NCBI GenBank assembly: GCA_963837585.1
Contig: CAWINX010000003.1
Span: 372,001 to 436,000, forward strand
Origin: CAWINX01 sp963837585
Lineage (GTDB): Bacteria > Actinomycetota > Thermoleophilia > Solirubrobacterales > 70-9
Direction: 5' to 3'
DNA: 64,000 nucleotides
In this document: positions 43,809 to 53,458 of the stretch, piece by piece
Layout: each line of letters starts with the position of its first letter
Numbering within the stretch: the stretch's first letter is position 1
Made by a program: the position numbers and the translations under genes
Notes under the pieces: model-generated
What the model was told of the DNA's origin: nothing
The model's database searches: none
What the model saw: only the letters and a program-made list of their open reading frames with translations

Positions 43809-44517
43809 ATGCCAACACCACTGCGCTCCTCGCCCGGCGCTAACCTCGCCTTGGTGCCGGACTCCTCAGACCAGGGCGAAAGGCCCAAGGACACCACCAC
43901 GATCGTCTTGGCGGACGATCACACGGTGGTCCGCAGCGCGCTGCGGATGTTGTTGGAGGCGGAGCCCGGCTTCGAGGTCTTGGCTGAGGCGGGAGACGCC
44001 GACGCCGGCGATCCGCTACGTCAGGGGCCACAAACCCACGGTCTTGATCCTCGACCTGAACATGCCGGGGCGCTCCAGCCTCGAAGCCGTGCCGGACATC
44101 CAGGAGGCCTCTCCGGAGACGGAGATAGTCGTCCTGACGATGCAAAACGAGCCGGCCTTCGCCCGCAAGGCCCTGCAGGCCGGGGTGCGCGGCTACGTCC
44201 TCAAGGAAGCGGCGGACGCCGAGCTGGTGCAGGCGGTGAAGAGCGCCGCCAAGGGCGACACCTACCTCCAGCCGGCGCTGGGCGCGCGCCTCGTCTCCGA
44301 GCCGGAGACCAAACGGCCCGACGAGCTCAGCGAACGGGAGCAGGAGGTGCTCCGCCTGATCGCCCTCGGCCACACCAACGCGGAGATCGCCGAGCAGCTC
44401 TACCTCAGCATCCGCACCGTGGAGAGCCACCGCGCCCACATCCAGCAGAAGCTGCGCCTCTCCAGCCGCGCCGAGCTGGTGCGCTACGCGCTCGAGCGCG
44501 GCATGGTCGAGACCTAG
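43809..44517 (+). pseudogene. NarL/FixJ-type response regulator, one frameshift
   Basis: Receiver start TTIVLADDHTVVRSALRMLL, then after one extra base near 44005 VLILDLNMPGRSSLEAVPDI (phospho-acceptor Asp), IVVLTMQNEPAFARKAL and GVRGYVLKEAADAEL. The C-terminal LuxR HTH is complete: LSEREQEVLRLIALGHTNAE and IRTVESHRAHIQQKLRLSS. ATG 43809. No kinase gene is adjacent, so it is an orphan regulator here. About 235 aa if joined. Confidence 0.85.
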
Positions 44518-44550
44518 GCCGGCCCCATGTCCGGCCGGGGCGGTGTCTGA

Positions 44551-45965
44551 ATGGCGCAGCCTAAATTCATCGAGATCGCGCCCCAGCCGTTGGAGCGCTA
44601 CCGGGACCTGCTCGGCTCCGAGTACGCGGCCTTCGAGCAGGTCGCCGAGCGGGCGAAGGAGACGTTTGCCGGCCGGGCGATCTGGCACGTCAACTCCACC
44701 CACCGTGGCGGCGGCGTCGCCGAGATGCTGGGCTCGCTGCTGCCCTACGTTCGCGGGGTGGGCGTCGACACCCGCTGGGTCGTCCTGCGCGAGAAGCCGG
44801 AGTTCTTCGCCGTCACCAAGCGCATCCACAACAACCTGCACGGCGACCCCGGCGACGGCGGCGAGCTTGGCGCCGAGGAGCGCGAGGTCTACGAGGAGGC
44901 GATGGAGGACAGCGCTCGCCACCTCACCCGGCTGCTGCAGGCCGGCGACGTGGTCTACCTCCACGACCCTCAGACCGCCGGGTTGGCGCAGCGGGTCCGC
45001 GACGGGGGGGTGAAGGTCGTCTGGCGATGCCACATCGGGGTCGACGAGCCCAACGAGCTGGTGCGGCGGGCATGGGACTTCTTGCGCCCCTACGTCGAGA
45101 CGGCCGACGCCTACGTGTTCTCGCGCCGCCAGTACTTCTGGGACGGGCTCGACGAAGAGCGGCTGTGGGTGGTGCCGCCGTCGGTCGACCCGTTCTCCCC
45201 GAAGAACCAGGAGATGGACCCGGCAACCGTCGAGGCGATCGTCGGGGTGATCGGCCTCGGTCCCCGCCGCCCCGAGGCGGCGCCCGTCTTTACCCGGGGG
45301 GACGGGACGCCCGGGCGGGTGGAGCGCCGCGCCGACGTCCTCCAGGAGGAGCCACTTCCGACCGGCGCGAAGCTGGTCGCCCAGGTCTCCCGTTGGGATC
45401 GGTTGAAGGACCCGCTCGGGGTGCTCGAGTGCTTTGCCGAGCACCTCGACGACCCCGATGCGCACCTCGTCCTCGCCGGGCCGGCGACGGAGGCGGTCTC
45501 CGACGATCCCGAGGGCGCCGAGGTGTTCGAGGCGGTCGCGGCGGCCTGGCGCCGCTTGCCGGACGATGCCCGCCGCCGCGCTCACCTCGTCAGCCTGCCG
45601 ATGTACGACCTCGACGAGAACGGCGCGATGGTCAACGCGATCCAGCGCCGCGCCAACGTGGTCGTGCAGAAGAGCATCGCCGAGGGCTTCGGGATGACCG
45701 TCGCCGAGGCAATGTGGAAGGAGCGCGCCGTCGTCGGCAGCGGGGTCGGGGGGATCCAGGACCAGATCGTCGACGGCGAGAGCGGCGTCCTGGTTACCGA
45801 TCCGGGCGACCTGGCCGGGTTCGGCCGCGCGATCGACGACCTGCTCGCCGACCCGGCGCGAGCCGAGCGGCTCGGTGTGGCGGCGAAGCGGCGAATCAGG
45901 GAGGGCTTCCTCGGCGTCCACCGCCTGACCCAGTACGTCGAGCTGGTCGCGAGCCTCGCTCCTAG
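44551..45965 (+). CDS. Family 4 glycosyltransferase, trehalose synthase-like
   Basis: About 470 aa GT-B enzyme. N-terminal WHVNSTHRGGGVAEMLGSLL and WRCHIGVDEPNELVRRAWDF, and PPSVDPFSPKNQEMDPATVE, match the TreT/trehalose glycosyltransferring synthase group; the C-terminal nucleotide-sugar site is LVAQVSRWDRLKDPLGVLEC and QKSIAEGFGMTVAEAMWKER. It would make trehalose or a glucoside from NDP-glucose. In the given frame it runs on to 46290 through the convergent SDR gene; a shift near 45955 gives a stop at 45965, which is preferred. Confidence 0.82.
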
Positions 45966-45983
45966 GAACGGGCCCTTAGTCGA

Positions 45984-46790
45984 TCAGGGGGCCAGCTCGC
46001 CGCCGTCGACCGGGACGGTGACCCCGGTGACGAATGCAGCTGCGTCGCTGACCAGGAAGAGCGCCACCCTGGCCACGTCGTCGGGCTGCCCGACTCGGCC
46101 CAGGGGGAGCGAGTCGGTCAGGTTCTCCAGCAGTTCCTGCACCGGCTCGCCGGCGGTGTCGCGCAGGGCATCGATCCCCGGCGTCTCGATTACCGTCGGC
46201 GCGATCGCCACGACCCTTATGCCCTGCGGGCCGAGCGCCGCGGCGGCGCCTTTGGTCATCCCCCGCACTGCCCACTTGCTGGCGCTGTAGGGGCCGGCGC
46301 CGCGATAGGCGGCGGTCGAGGCGAGGTTGAGGATGACCCCGCCGCCGGCCTCGATCATCCTCGCACCGGCCGCCTGTAGGCCCATGTAGGAGCCGGTCAG
46401 GTTGATGCGGAGGATGCGGTCGAAGTCGGCGGCGCTCGCGGTCATCGGATCGAGCGCCTCGGCGGGGAAGATGCCGGCGTTGTTGACCCAGATGTCGAGG
46501 CCGCCGAACTCTGCGACCGCCTGGGCGGCGATCGACTCGGGGCCCGCGGCGTCGCCGACGTCGAGCGCCGCCCCCAGGGCACGGCCCCCGGTCAGCGAGC
46601 CGATCTCTTCGGCGACCTGCTGCGCGAGGTCGGCGTCGAGGTCGGCGACGACCGTCGCCGCCCCGGCTTCCACCAGGCGCGTCGCGATCGCCCGGCCGAT
46701 GCCCTTCGCCGCCCCGGTCACCACCGCCACCTTGCCGTCGAGCCGCAGCAGGCGCTCGACGGGCGAATCGCTTGGGTCGGTTGCCGTCAA
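45984..46790 (-). CDS. Short-chain dehydrogenase/reductase
   Basis: About 268 aa classical SDR: VAVVTGAAKGIGRAIATRLV (NAD(P) site), DIWVNNAGIFPAEALD, NLASTAAYRGAGPYSASKWA (Ser, Tyr and Lys of the catalytic site), and AAFVTGVTVPVDGGELAP at the end. VVADLDAD after strand 2 suggests NAD(H). The start is TTG 46790. The substrate is unknown. Convergent with the glycosyltransferase gene. Confidence 0.9.
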   Translation of the reverse strand: MTATDPSDSPVERLLRLDGKVAVVTGAAKGIGRAIATRLVEAGAATVVADLDADLAQQVAEEIGSLTGGRALGAALDVGDAAGPESIAAQAVAEFGGLDIWVNNAGIFPAEALDPMTASAADFDRILRINLTGSYMGLQAAGARMIEAGGGVILNLASTAAYRGAGPYSASKWAVRGMTKGAAAALGPQGIRVVAIAPTVIETPGIDALRDTAGEPVQELLENLTDSLPLGRVGQPDDVARVALFLVSDAAAFVTGVTVPVDGGELAP

Positions 46791-46838
46791 CGGATGGTGC
46801 CTTCGGCGTGGTTTCCGCAGTCCGTCATCAAGGGGAAC

Positions 46839-47426
46839 CTATGGCGACTCGGACCCTCTGTCATCGGGGAAAACCCGAAATGGCCACCCCACCAGCAGCG
46901 CCGCCAACCCGATCAGCATCGCGATCTGAACGGCGATCCCCAGGGGAGAAGTCAGGGAGTCCAGCGCCACCGCGCCGAGGTTGCGCTCGGCGATCGAGGC
47001 GACACCGACGTAGATCGAGTAGGAGACGAGGCGACCGGCGAAGAACGCCGCGGTCAGCGGCAGCAGGGAGACAGTCAAGAGGCCGGCGGCGACGAAGAGC
47101 TGCCCGGATGGCACGGGGGAGACGGCAAACAGCCCGAGCCCGGCCACGGCGCGGCCGCGGTTTGCGGTCAGCGCCGCTTCGGCGCGGTCGAGTCGGCGCA
47201 GGCGGGTAGCCGAGAAGCGCGGCCGCAGGCGGCGGGTTCCGGAGGCAAGCAGGAAGCGTCCCGAGGCCGCCGCCAGGGCCCCGCCCAGCACCAGCGGCAC
47301 GGCCGGCAGGTCGAAATCGAGGCTGAAGAAGACCAGCAGCGCCCAGGTCGGGGGCCCGAAGGCCGGCAGCAGATTGACGGCGAAGACGACCGCGAGCGCG
47401 ATCCCGTATTGGGCGGCGGCCGACAT
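46839..47426 (-). CDS. VTT/DedA-like membrane protein
   Basis: About 195 aa, five or six hydrophobic segments (GIALAVVFAVNLLPAFGPPT; LPAVPLVLGGALAAASGRFL; VAGLGLFAVSPVPSGQLFVA). The FGPPT and SPVPSGQL segments resemble the small-residue and Pro-rich re-entrant loops of VTT-domain proteins. Assignment is tentative. ATG 47426. It is transcribed away from the cytochrome-like gene at 47500. Confidence 0.55.
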   Translation of the reverse strand: MSAAAQYGIALAVVFAVNLLPAFGPPTWALLVFFSLDFDLPAVPLVLGGALAAASGRFLLASGTRRLRPRFSATRLRRLDRAEAALTANRGRAVAGLGLFAVSPVPSGQLFVAAGLLTVSLLPLTAAFFAGRLVSYSIYVGVASIAERNLGAVALDSLTSPLGIAVQIAMLIGLAALLVGWPFRVFPDDRGSESP

Positions 47427-47499
47427 CGGCCGCCAACCGTAACCCGCTGACTTCGCCTTTAGGGGTCTCTATGCACCCAAAACGACGAAGTCACCGTTT

Positions 47500-48126
47500 T
47501 CAGCCGCCGACCTGGGCGGACAGCCAGGGGCCGGCGGCTGAGATCGTCGCCAGCGCGAGGCCCAGCCCGGCGGCGAGCGAGGTGAAGAGCAGCGCGACGC
47601 GCAGTCCCGAGCCGGCCAGCGCCGCCTCGCGCCCGCCGTTGCGGCGCCAGTCCGGCAGCGCCAGGTCGGGCAGGTGGAGGACGTGTCCGAGGACGTGGAT
47701 CGTCATGAATCCGAACCAGAGGATGAAGCTCGCCTTGTGCAGGAACTTGAGCGAGCCTCCGTCGGGCCCGGCGATCAGCAGAGCGACACCGGTGCCGAAC
47801 AGGGCCAGGCTGGTCAGGACCACCCCCGGCGCCAGGATCCGCATCAGCCAGGGGGGCGGGCCCTTGAGCCGATAGGGAGGGGTGCCCAGGTAGTAGCGGG
47901 TGAAGCGGTAGCCGGTGCTGCCCAGCTTCAACAGGACCGGCGGGATCAAGAGCATGCCGATGAAGATGTGGGGGCCGACCAGGGGGCCGATGAAGGGGAT
48001 TGTCAGCCCCTCGATCGCCAGCAGGACGATCAGCATCGCCCCGGCGCCGCCGGTCAGGCGGGCGTTGCCGTCGACGCCGGCGCGCGTCGGCGCTTTGCTC
48101 TCGCTGTACATGGGCACGATGCTCAT
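47500..48126 (-). CDS. Cytochrome b561-like membrane protein
   Basis: About 208 aa with four main helices. Conserved His occur at GPHIFIGMLLIPPVLLKLGS and FLHKASFILWFGFMTIHVLG followed by HVLHLPD, suitable for b heme ligation, and YRFTRYYLG is a common loop in such proteins. It is a third heme-type membrane protein in the redox region. ATG 48126. It is divergent from the DoxX-Rieske gene across 92 bp, so the two may be co-regulated and may pass electrons to each other. Confidence 0.7.
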   Translation of the reverse strand: MSIVPMYSESKAPTRAGVDGNARLTGGAGAMLIVLLAIEGLTIPFIGPLVGPHIFIGMLLIPPVLLKLGSTGYRFTRYYLGTPPYRLKGPPPWLMRILAPGVVLTSLALFGTGVALLIAGPDGGSLKFLHKASFILWFGFMTIHVLGHVLHLPDLALPDWRRNGGREAALAGSGLRVALLFTSLAAGLGLALATISAAGPWLSAQVGG

Positions 48127-48217
48127 CTTCGACGCTTACGGCCGCTTAACGCGTGCGTGAGAGGTCTCTCATGGACGTCTGAGCAGGGGTTTAGGGATCG
48201 GCGAGACAGTCAGTGCC

Positions 48218-49285
48218 ATGCGCGACGTCCGTGGCATGGGGAGCACCTCGCCCGCAATGGCGCTCTTCCCCTTGCGCCTCTTCCTCGGCATTACCTTCGT
48301 CTACGCGGGGATCCAGAAGCTCAGCGACCCGGGCTTCCTGCACGCCGGAGCGCCCACCTACATCGGCACCCAGCTCCACGGCTTCGCGGCCGGGACGCCG
48401 GGCGGGTTCGTCCTGCGCACCTTCGCCCTGCCCCATCCGGAGCTTGCCGGGGTCGCGGTCGCGGTCACCGAGATCCTGATCGGGCTGCTCGTCACCGCCG
48501 GGCTCTTCACCCGGATCGCCGCCGTCGCCGGCCTCGGCCTCAACTTCCTCCTCTTCCTGACCGCAAGCTGGCACACGACCCCCTACTTCCTCGGGCCGGA
48601 CCTGGTCTTCACGTTTGCCTGGCTGCCCTTCGTCCTCGCCGGGGCAAAGGGGCAGCCGGCCCTCGACAACATCACCTGGCGCCCCTCCGCGGCGATGGCC
48701 CGTCGCACCCACCTGCGCCCGGTCGAGGCGGAGAGCGAGGAGGCCGTCGCGACCTCCACCCGGCGGGCGCTGCTCGCCGAGTTCGCCGGCATGGCGGTGG
48801 CGATCGCCGGGATCTCGACCCTCGTCAAGGGGACCTACTCACCGCCGCGGGCCCTGGGCGGCAGCACCGCGCGCTCCTCCGGAGGCGGGAGCTCGCCTGG
48901 CGCAGGTAGCCCGCCGAGCGCCTCCGCCGGCAACGGCGCCGGTGCGGGGTCGACGGCGGCGCGCTCTTCTCTCCCCTCCGGCGCCGTCAAGCTCGGGCCG
49001 GGGAGTCGCCTGCCGACCGGCCAGGGCGCCACCTACAGCGATCCGACCGACGGCTCGGCGGACATCGTGATCCGTCAGTCCGACGGCAGCTTGAAAGCGT
49101 TCAGCGCGGTCTGCACCCACGCCGGGTGCACGGTCGGCTACCAGGGCGGCGTCATCGTTTGTCCCTGTCACGGCGGCGAGTTCAGCGCCCAGACCGGCGA
49201 GGTGATCGCCGGTCCCCCGCCCAGCCCGCTGGCGCCCAAGCAGGTGGTCGAAGCCGGAGGCCAGATCTACGCCGTGCCGAGCTGA
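48218..49285 (+). CDS. DoxX membrane domain fused to a Rieske [2Fe-2S] domain
   Basis: About 355 aa. Residues ~10-150 form a four-helix DoxX unit (FPLRLFLGITFVYAGIQKLS; EILIGLLVTAGLFTRIAAVA; FTFAWLPFVLAGAKGQ). A fifth helix (LAEFAGMAVAIAGISTLV) and a ~50-aa Gly/Ser/Pro linker lead to a C-terminal Rieske domain with both cluster loops, CTHAGCTVGY and CPCHGGEFSAQTGEV. The Rieske part faces outside. It may supply the Rieske function missing from the cytochrome b operon at 34.5-36.3 kb, or form an independent quinol or thiol oxidase. No frameshift. Confidence 0.88.
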   Translation: MRDVRGMGSTSPAMALFPLRLFLGITFVYAGIQKLSDPGFLHAGAPTYIGTQLHGFAAGTPGGFVLRTFALPHPELAGVAVAVTEILIGLLVTAGLFTRIAAVAGLGLNFLLFLTASWHTTPYFLGPDLVFTFAWLPFVLAGAKGQPALDNITWRPSAAMARRTHLRPVEAESEEAVATSTRRALLAEFAGMAVAIAGISTLVKGTYSPPRALGGSTARSSGGGSSPGAGSPPSASAGNGAGAGSTAARSSLPSGAVKLGPGSRLPTGQGATYSDPTDGSADIVIRQSDGSLKAFSAVCTHAGCTVGYQGGVIVCPCHGGEFSAQTGEVIAGPPPSPLAPKQVVEAGGQIYAVPS

Positions 49286-50416
49286 GCGTCGTAGCCGTCC
49301 AACTCGAAGGCGACCCGGGCGCCCCCCAGTGGGGATTCCTCGGCCCAGATCCGACCGCCGTGCGACTCGATGATCGAGCGGGCGATCGCCAGCCCCAGCC
49401 CGCTGCCGCCTGAGCCGCGGTCGCGCGCCGTGTCGCTGCGGTGAAAGCGGGCGAAGACCCGCTCTCTCTCCGCGGCCGGGATGCCGGGCCCGTCGTCGTC
49501 GATGCGGACCGTCAGCCGGGAGCCGCGTGCCTCGGCGGAAACGGCCACCCGCCCCTCGGGGCCGGCGTGGCGCCGGGCATTGGCGAGCAGGTTGCGGATC
49601 ACCTGTGTCAACAGGTCGGGGTCTGCGTTCAGGGCCCCCGCTGGGATGCTCGTCAACCGTCACCGCGCCGTGCGGCTCGGCTTCGGCGATTCCTCGCAGG
49701 AAGGGCCGCAGTGAAATCTCCCGGCGCTGGAGCGGGACGGCCTCGTCGAGCCGAGCCAGGGCAAGCAGGTCGTCGACCAGGCGCTCGATCCGCGTCATCT
49801 CGGTCAGCACCACTCCCTCGACCCGGCGCACTTCGGCGGCCTCGGGTCGGTCGCTTTGGGCCAGCACCTCGAGCTGACCGCGTATCGCGGTCAGGGGGGT
49901 GCGCAGCTCATGGGAGGCGTCGGAGGCGAACCGGCGTTGCCGGGAGAAGGCCTCGTCGAGGCGATCCAGCATGTGGTCGAATGCCTCCGCCAGCGTCCTC
50001 ACCTCAACCGCGGCGGCCGCTTCGGGACCGATTCGCGGTGTCAGGTCGCCGGCATCGACCGCGGCAGCGGTGGACGCCATACGACGCAGCGGCGCCGCGG
50101 TGCGGACGGCGAGCAGGTAGCCGGCGAGCAGAGCCGCCCCGAGGGTGATGGCTCCGGCGATCAGGAACGTCTTTACCACCTCGGCCTGGGCATCCTCGAC
50201 CGGCGAAAGTGGCGAGGCCTCGGCTCGGTCGAGCTCGGCGGGCGCGGCTCGCGAGCCGCCCGCTTCGCGGTGCTCTTCATGCTTGATCACCGTCGATTCG
50301 TCGCCCATCTCCCCACGCACGGCGACGAACAGGGCCCCGAATGCAGCCAGGACGATTGCCGCGATCGAGATGGCCAGCCTGCCTCGCAGGCCGAGGCGTC
50401 GCCAGACTTCCCTCAT
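49267..50416 (-). pseudogene. Sensor histidine kinase, one frameshift
   Basis: Two helices (LAISIAAIVLAAFGALFVAV; TFLIAGAITLGAALLAGYLL) around a short sensor, HAMP (RTAAPLRRMASTAAAVDAGD), the His box FASDASHELRTPLTAIRGQL, and after one extra base near 49655 the ATPase part (VIRNLLANARRHAGPEGRVA; IDDDGPGIPAAERERVF; GSGGSGLGLAIARSIIES). ATG 50416 overlaps the regulator stop (ATGA). The 3' end overlaps the convergent DoxX-Rieske gene by 19 bp. Confidence 0.85.
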
Positions 50417-51087
50417 CCGTCGACGGCCAGCCGGTAGCCGACCGAGCGCACCGTTTCGATCGGCGCGGGCGAATCGGGCAGGGCGAGGCGACGGCGCAGG
50501 TAGCCGACGTAGACCTGGACCACGTTGGTGCCCGGGTCGTGGTCGTAGCCCCAGACCGAGGAGAGGATCTCGGTGTGGGTGCAGACCTGTCCGGCGTGGC
50601 GCATCAGGTGGGCGAGCAGCTCCGACTCGCGCTCGGGAAGGCGAACCGAGAGGCCGTTCCGCTCGGCCCGCCGCGCCAGCAGGTCGAGACTGATGTCGCC
50701 CGCCTCCAGCTTTGTCGCCTCGGTGTCGCTCGGCTGGCGCAGGTGGGCGCGGACCCGCGCCGCCAGCTCCTCGAAGGAGAAGGGCTTGGCCATGTAGTCG
50801 GTGGCGCCGCGGTCAAGGCCCTCGATCCGCTCGGCGACCTCCCCCTTGGCGCTCAGCACGATCACCGGCAGGGCAGGCTTGGCCTCGCGGATCGCCGCCA
50901 GCACCTCGATCCCGTCGCGTTTGGGGAGCATGCGGTCGAGGATCACCAGGTCGACTGAGCGAGACAGGGCCAGCCGTTCTCCCTCGACACCGTCTCCGGC
51001 GCTGAGCACTCCGTATCCCTCGGCCTTCAGTCCGCGCTCGAGGAAGTCGGCGATCGAAGCTTCGTCCTCGACGATGAGGATCTCCAT
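50413..51087 (-). CDS. OmpR-family response regulator
   Basis: About 224 aa. Receiver: MEILIVEDEASIADFLERGL, VDLVILDRMLPKRDGIEVLA (phospho-acceptor Asp), VIVLSAKGEVAERIEG and GATDYMAKPFSFEELAARVR. Winged helix: LPERESELLAHLMRHAGQVC and VVQVYVGYLRRRLA. ATG 51087. Overlaps the kinase gene by 4 nt; the pair is a complete two-component system. Confidence 0.92.
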   Translation of the reverse strand: MEILIVEDEASIADFLERGLKAEGYGVLSAGDGVEGERLALSRSVDLVILDRMLPKRDGIEVLAAIREAKPALPVIVLSAKGEVAERIEGLDRGATDYMAKPFSFEELAARVRAHLRQPSDTEATKLEAGDISLDLLARRAERNGLSVRLPERESELLAHLMRHAGQVCTHTEILSSVWGYDHDPGTNVVQVYVGYLRRRLALPDSPAPIETVRSVGYRLAVDG

Positions 51088-51195
51088 GCAGTCGATGCTA
51101 GTCGCCGCGCCGGGAGTCGTTAGCTTCTTGGCATGCCCCAGGTGGTCGTCTTGCTGCTCGCCGCCTGGAGCTGCGCTCAGCTTCCTGCTCGGCGT

Positions 51196-52494
51196 TTAGA
51201 AGACCGAGAGGACGGCCAGCGCCAGCACCGAGGCGGCGATCCCCGCGAGGGCGATCCCGGTTGCCAGGCCGTCCCCGCGCCCCAGCGCGTGGGCGCCCAT
51301 CAGCTCGCGGTCGCGGGCGAGCGAGCGCATGAAGGGAAGGAGGACGAGCAGGAGGACCGCGTTGAGGGCTTGGGAGAGGAAGAGGATCGGCACCAGCGGC
51401 GCGCCGGGGATGAGGACGATGCCGGCGGCGATCGCGACCACCGCCCCGTAGCTGAGGTAGAAGGCCCGCGCCTCGCCAAAGCTGTCGTCGAGGTCGGCTT
51501 TCCTGCCGAGCGTCTCCGACACCGAGTAGCCGGTGGAGAGGGGGACGATTGCGGCGGCGAGCAGCGCCGCGCCGAGGAAGCCGAGGCCGAACAGGGTCGC
51601 CGCCGTGTCGCCGGCCAGCGGCTCGAGCGCGCGGGCGGCGTCGCGAGCGTCGTTGACGTTGATTCCCTGGACGTGCAGCGTCGCCGCGCAGGCGATCACG
51701 ACGAAGAAGCCGATCACCCCGGTCAGCACCGCCCCGACGACCACGTCGACTCGCTCGTAGCGGAGGTCCTTGACGTGCAGCCGCTTGTCGACCGCGTAGG
51801 ACTGGATGAAAGCGAGGCCCCACGGAGCCAGCGTCGTCCCGACCGTGGCGACTGCCACCAGAAGCGCTTCGCGATTGAGCGGGATGCTCGGCACGACGAG
51901 GCCCTTCGCCGCGGCTCCCCAGTCCGGGTGGGCGAGCACTCCGGAGATCACGTAGGCGACGAAGACCGCGCTGAGCGCGAGCAGGACGTGCTCGACGCGG
52001 CGGAAGTTCTCCCGCAGGACCAGCAGGGAGACGGCCAGCGCCGCGAACGGGACGCTGACGTAGCGGCTGACGCCACCCAGCAGCTGCGCCCCGGCGGCGA
52101 CGCCGGCGAACTCGGCGCACATGGTGCCGGTGTTGGCGACGACCAGCGCCGCGAGGACAAGCCCGGCCGCTCGCTGCCCGTAGTGCTCGCGCACCAGCGT
52201 CAGCAGCCCCTTGCCGGTGACGATCCCCAGCCGCACCGCCAGCTCGTGAAAGACGATCAGCGCCGCGGTCGAGAGGGCGAGGACCCAGAGCAGCTCGTAG
52301 CCGTACTTGGCGCCGAGGATCGAGTAGGTGGTGATCCCGGCCGGGTCGTCGTCGGAGAGCCCGGCGAGCAACCCCGGGCCGACGACGGCCAGCAGCGCCG
52401 CCGCGGTGCCGCCGCGCAGCAGCAGGTGACGCCGCCGGGCGATGCGCCAGTGCAGGTGGCGACCGGGGGTGCGATGGGCGCGGGGTTCCGGCAC
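51196..52494 (-). CDS. Nramp-related metal transporter, atypical motifs
   Basis: About 432 aa, 11 helices. The first helix motif is LLAGLSDDDPAGITTYSILG, where canonical Nramp has DPGN; the sixth helix has VGTTLAPWGLAFIQS in place of the MPHN-type motif with the metal-binding Met. GANTGTMCAEFAGVAAGAQL-like and SVPFAALAVSLLVL regions fit the fold. Loss of the Met suggests a different ion, such as Mg2+ or proton-coupled hard metals, as in Nramp-related Mg transporters. ATG 52494. No metal-responsive site was seen. Confidence 0.82.
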   Translation of the reverse strand: MPEPRAHRTPGRHLHWRIARRRHLLLRGGTAAALLAVVGPGLLAGLSDDDPAGITTYSILGAKYGYELLWVLALSTAALIVFHELAVRLGIVTGKGLLTLVREHYGQRAAGLVLAALVVANTGTMCAEFAGVAAGAQLLGGVSRYVSVPFAALAVSLLVLRENFRRVEHVLLALSAVFVAYVISGVLAHPDWGAAAKGLVVPSIPLNREALLVAVATVGTTLAPWGLAFIQSYAVDKRLHVKDLRYERVDVVVGAVLTGVIGFFVVIACAATLHVQGINVNDARDAARALEPLAGDTAATLFGLGFLGAALLAAAIVPLSTGYSVSETLGRKADLDDSFGEARAFYLSYGAVVAIAAGIVLIPGAPLVPILFLSQALNAVLLLVLLPFMRSLARDRELMGAHALGRGDGLATGIALAGIAASVLALAVLSVF

Positions 52495-52531
52495 GGGCGC
52501 CCATACCTTGACCGCGGCCGCCGATGCGATT

Positions 52532-53336
52532 TCACCCCTGGGCGGGGCGTGCGATGAAGAGCGCCTTCGCGTGGCGGAGCTCGTCGAGCGGTTGCTGGAG
52601 GGTGACGTCGGACCCGTAGCCGAAGACGCCGAGGCACTCCAGCCTGGCGCGGCGCAGCGCCTCCTTCACGACCTCGGGTGGGAAGTGCCGCTGCCGGTGC
52701 GTCTCGATCGGAACCGCGGGAGGCGCGTCGGCGCCGCCCGCCTCGACCTCGAAGCGCGCCTCGCAGATCGAGCCGGGAGCCGTGTCCGGGGCGGCCTCGC
52801 CTCGCCAGACCAGCCGTCTCCCGCCGGACTCGACCACCCGCTCGCCGGCGAAGAAAGTGCGGTAGGTGAGCAGCGTGTTGAGGTCGAAAGCCAGCAGCCC
52901 GCCGGGCGCCAAGTTGGCGCCCATCCGCAGCAGAGCCCTCTCCAGGTCCTCGACGCTGAGCAGGTAATTGACTGCGTCGTCGAGCGCCCAGACGAGGTCG
53001 AACTTGCCGAGCTCCGGCAGCGCGACCATGTCCGCCACCTCGAGCCGGGCCCGCTCGCCCACCTTGGCGCGGGCGAGGTCGACCATCGCCGGGGAGATGT
53101 CGCAGCCGGTCACCTCCCAGCCGCGGTTCAGCATCCCGATGAAGCTCTCCCCGGTGCCGCAGCCGACGTCGAGCAGCCTGCCACCGCCGAGGCCATGGTG
53201 CTCGAGCTCCGGTAGCAGGCTCGCCAACACCAGCTCGTAGTCGTTTTGAGCGGTGAACTCGTCGTAGACCGGCGCGATCGCCTCATAGGCCCGCTCCGCG
53301 CCGAGAGTTCCCCGGGCTGTTCGTCCTTGCCTCCAT
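52532..53336 (-). pseudogene. SAM-dependent methyltransferase, frameshift near start
   Basis: Class I methyltransferase: AYEAIAPVYDEFTAQNDYEL, GGGRLLDVGCGTGESFIGML (SAM site), VTGCDISPAMVDLARAKVGE (acidic loop) and FDLVWALDDAVNYLLSVEDL. About 267 aa. The best start is ATG 53336 (EARTNSPG), one base out of frame with the domain; an extra G in a GGGG run near 53322 explains it. Upstream TTG in the domain frame is the alternative. Divergent from the sigma gene. Substrate unknown. Confidence 0.78.
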
Positions 53337-53458
53337 ATGCTGTAGACCCGTTGATTGCTCAAAAGAGTTTCAACGCTTAAGTCGGTTCGCCCGTCTTTTC
53401 CCCTAGTACCGTCGAAAGATCGACGCTCCCGCGGCTCACGGTCGCAATCCCGGCGACG

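Noticed and set aside
43840..45921. Long minus-strand open frame opposite the NarL regulator and glycosyltransferase
   Set aside because: The translation is rich in Arg, Leu, Asp and His with no domain, while the plus strand carries two clear conserved genes.
47450..47495. GACTTCG ... CGAAGTC inverted repeat between the membrane genes
   Set aside because: Arms are only 7 bp with a long loop, so it is weak evidence for a terminator.
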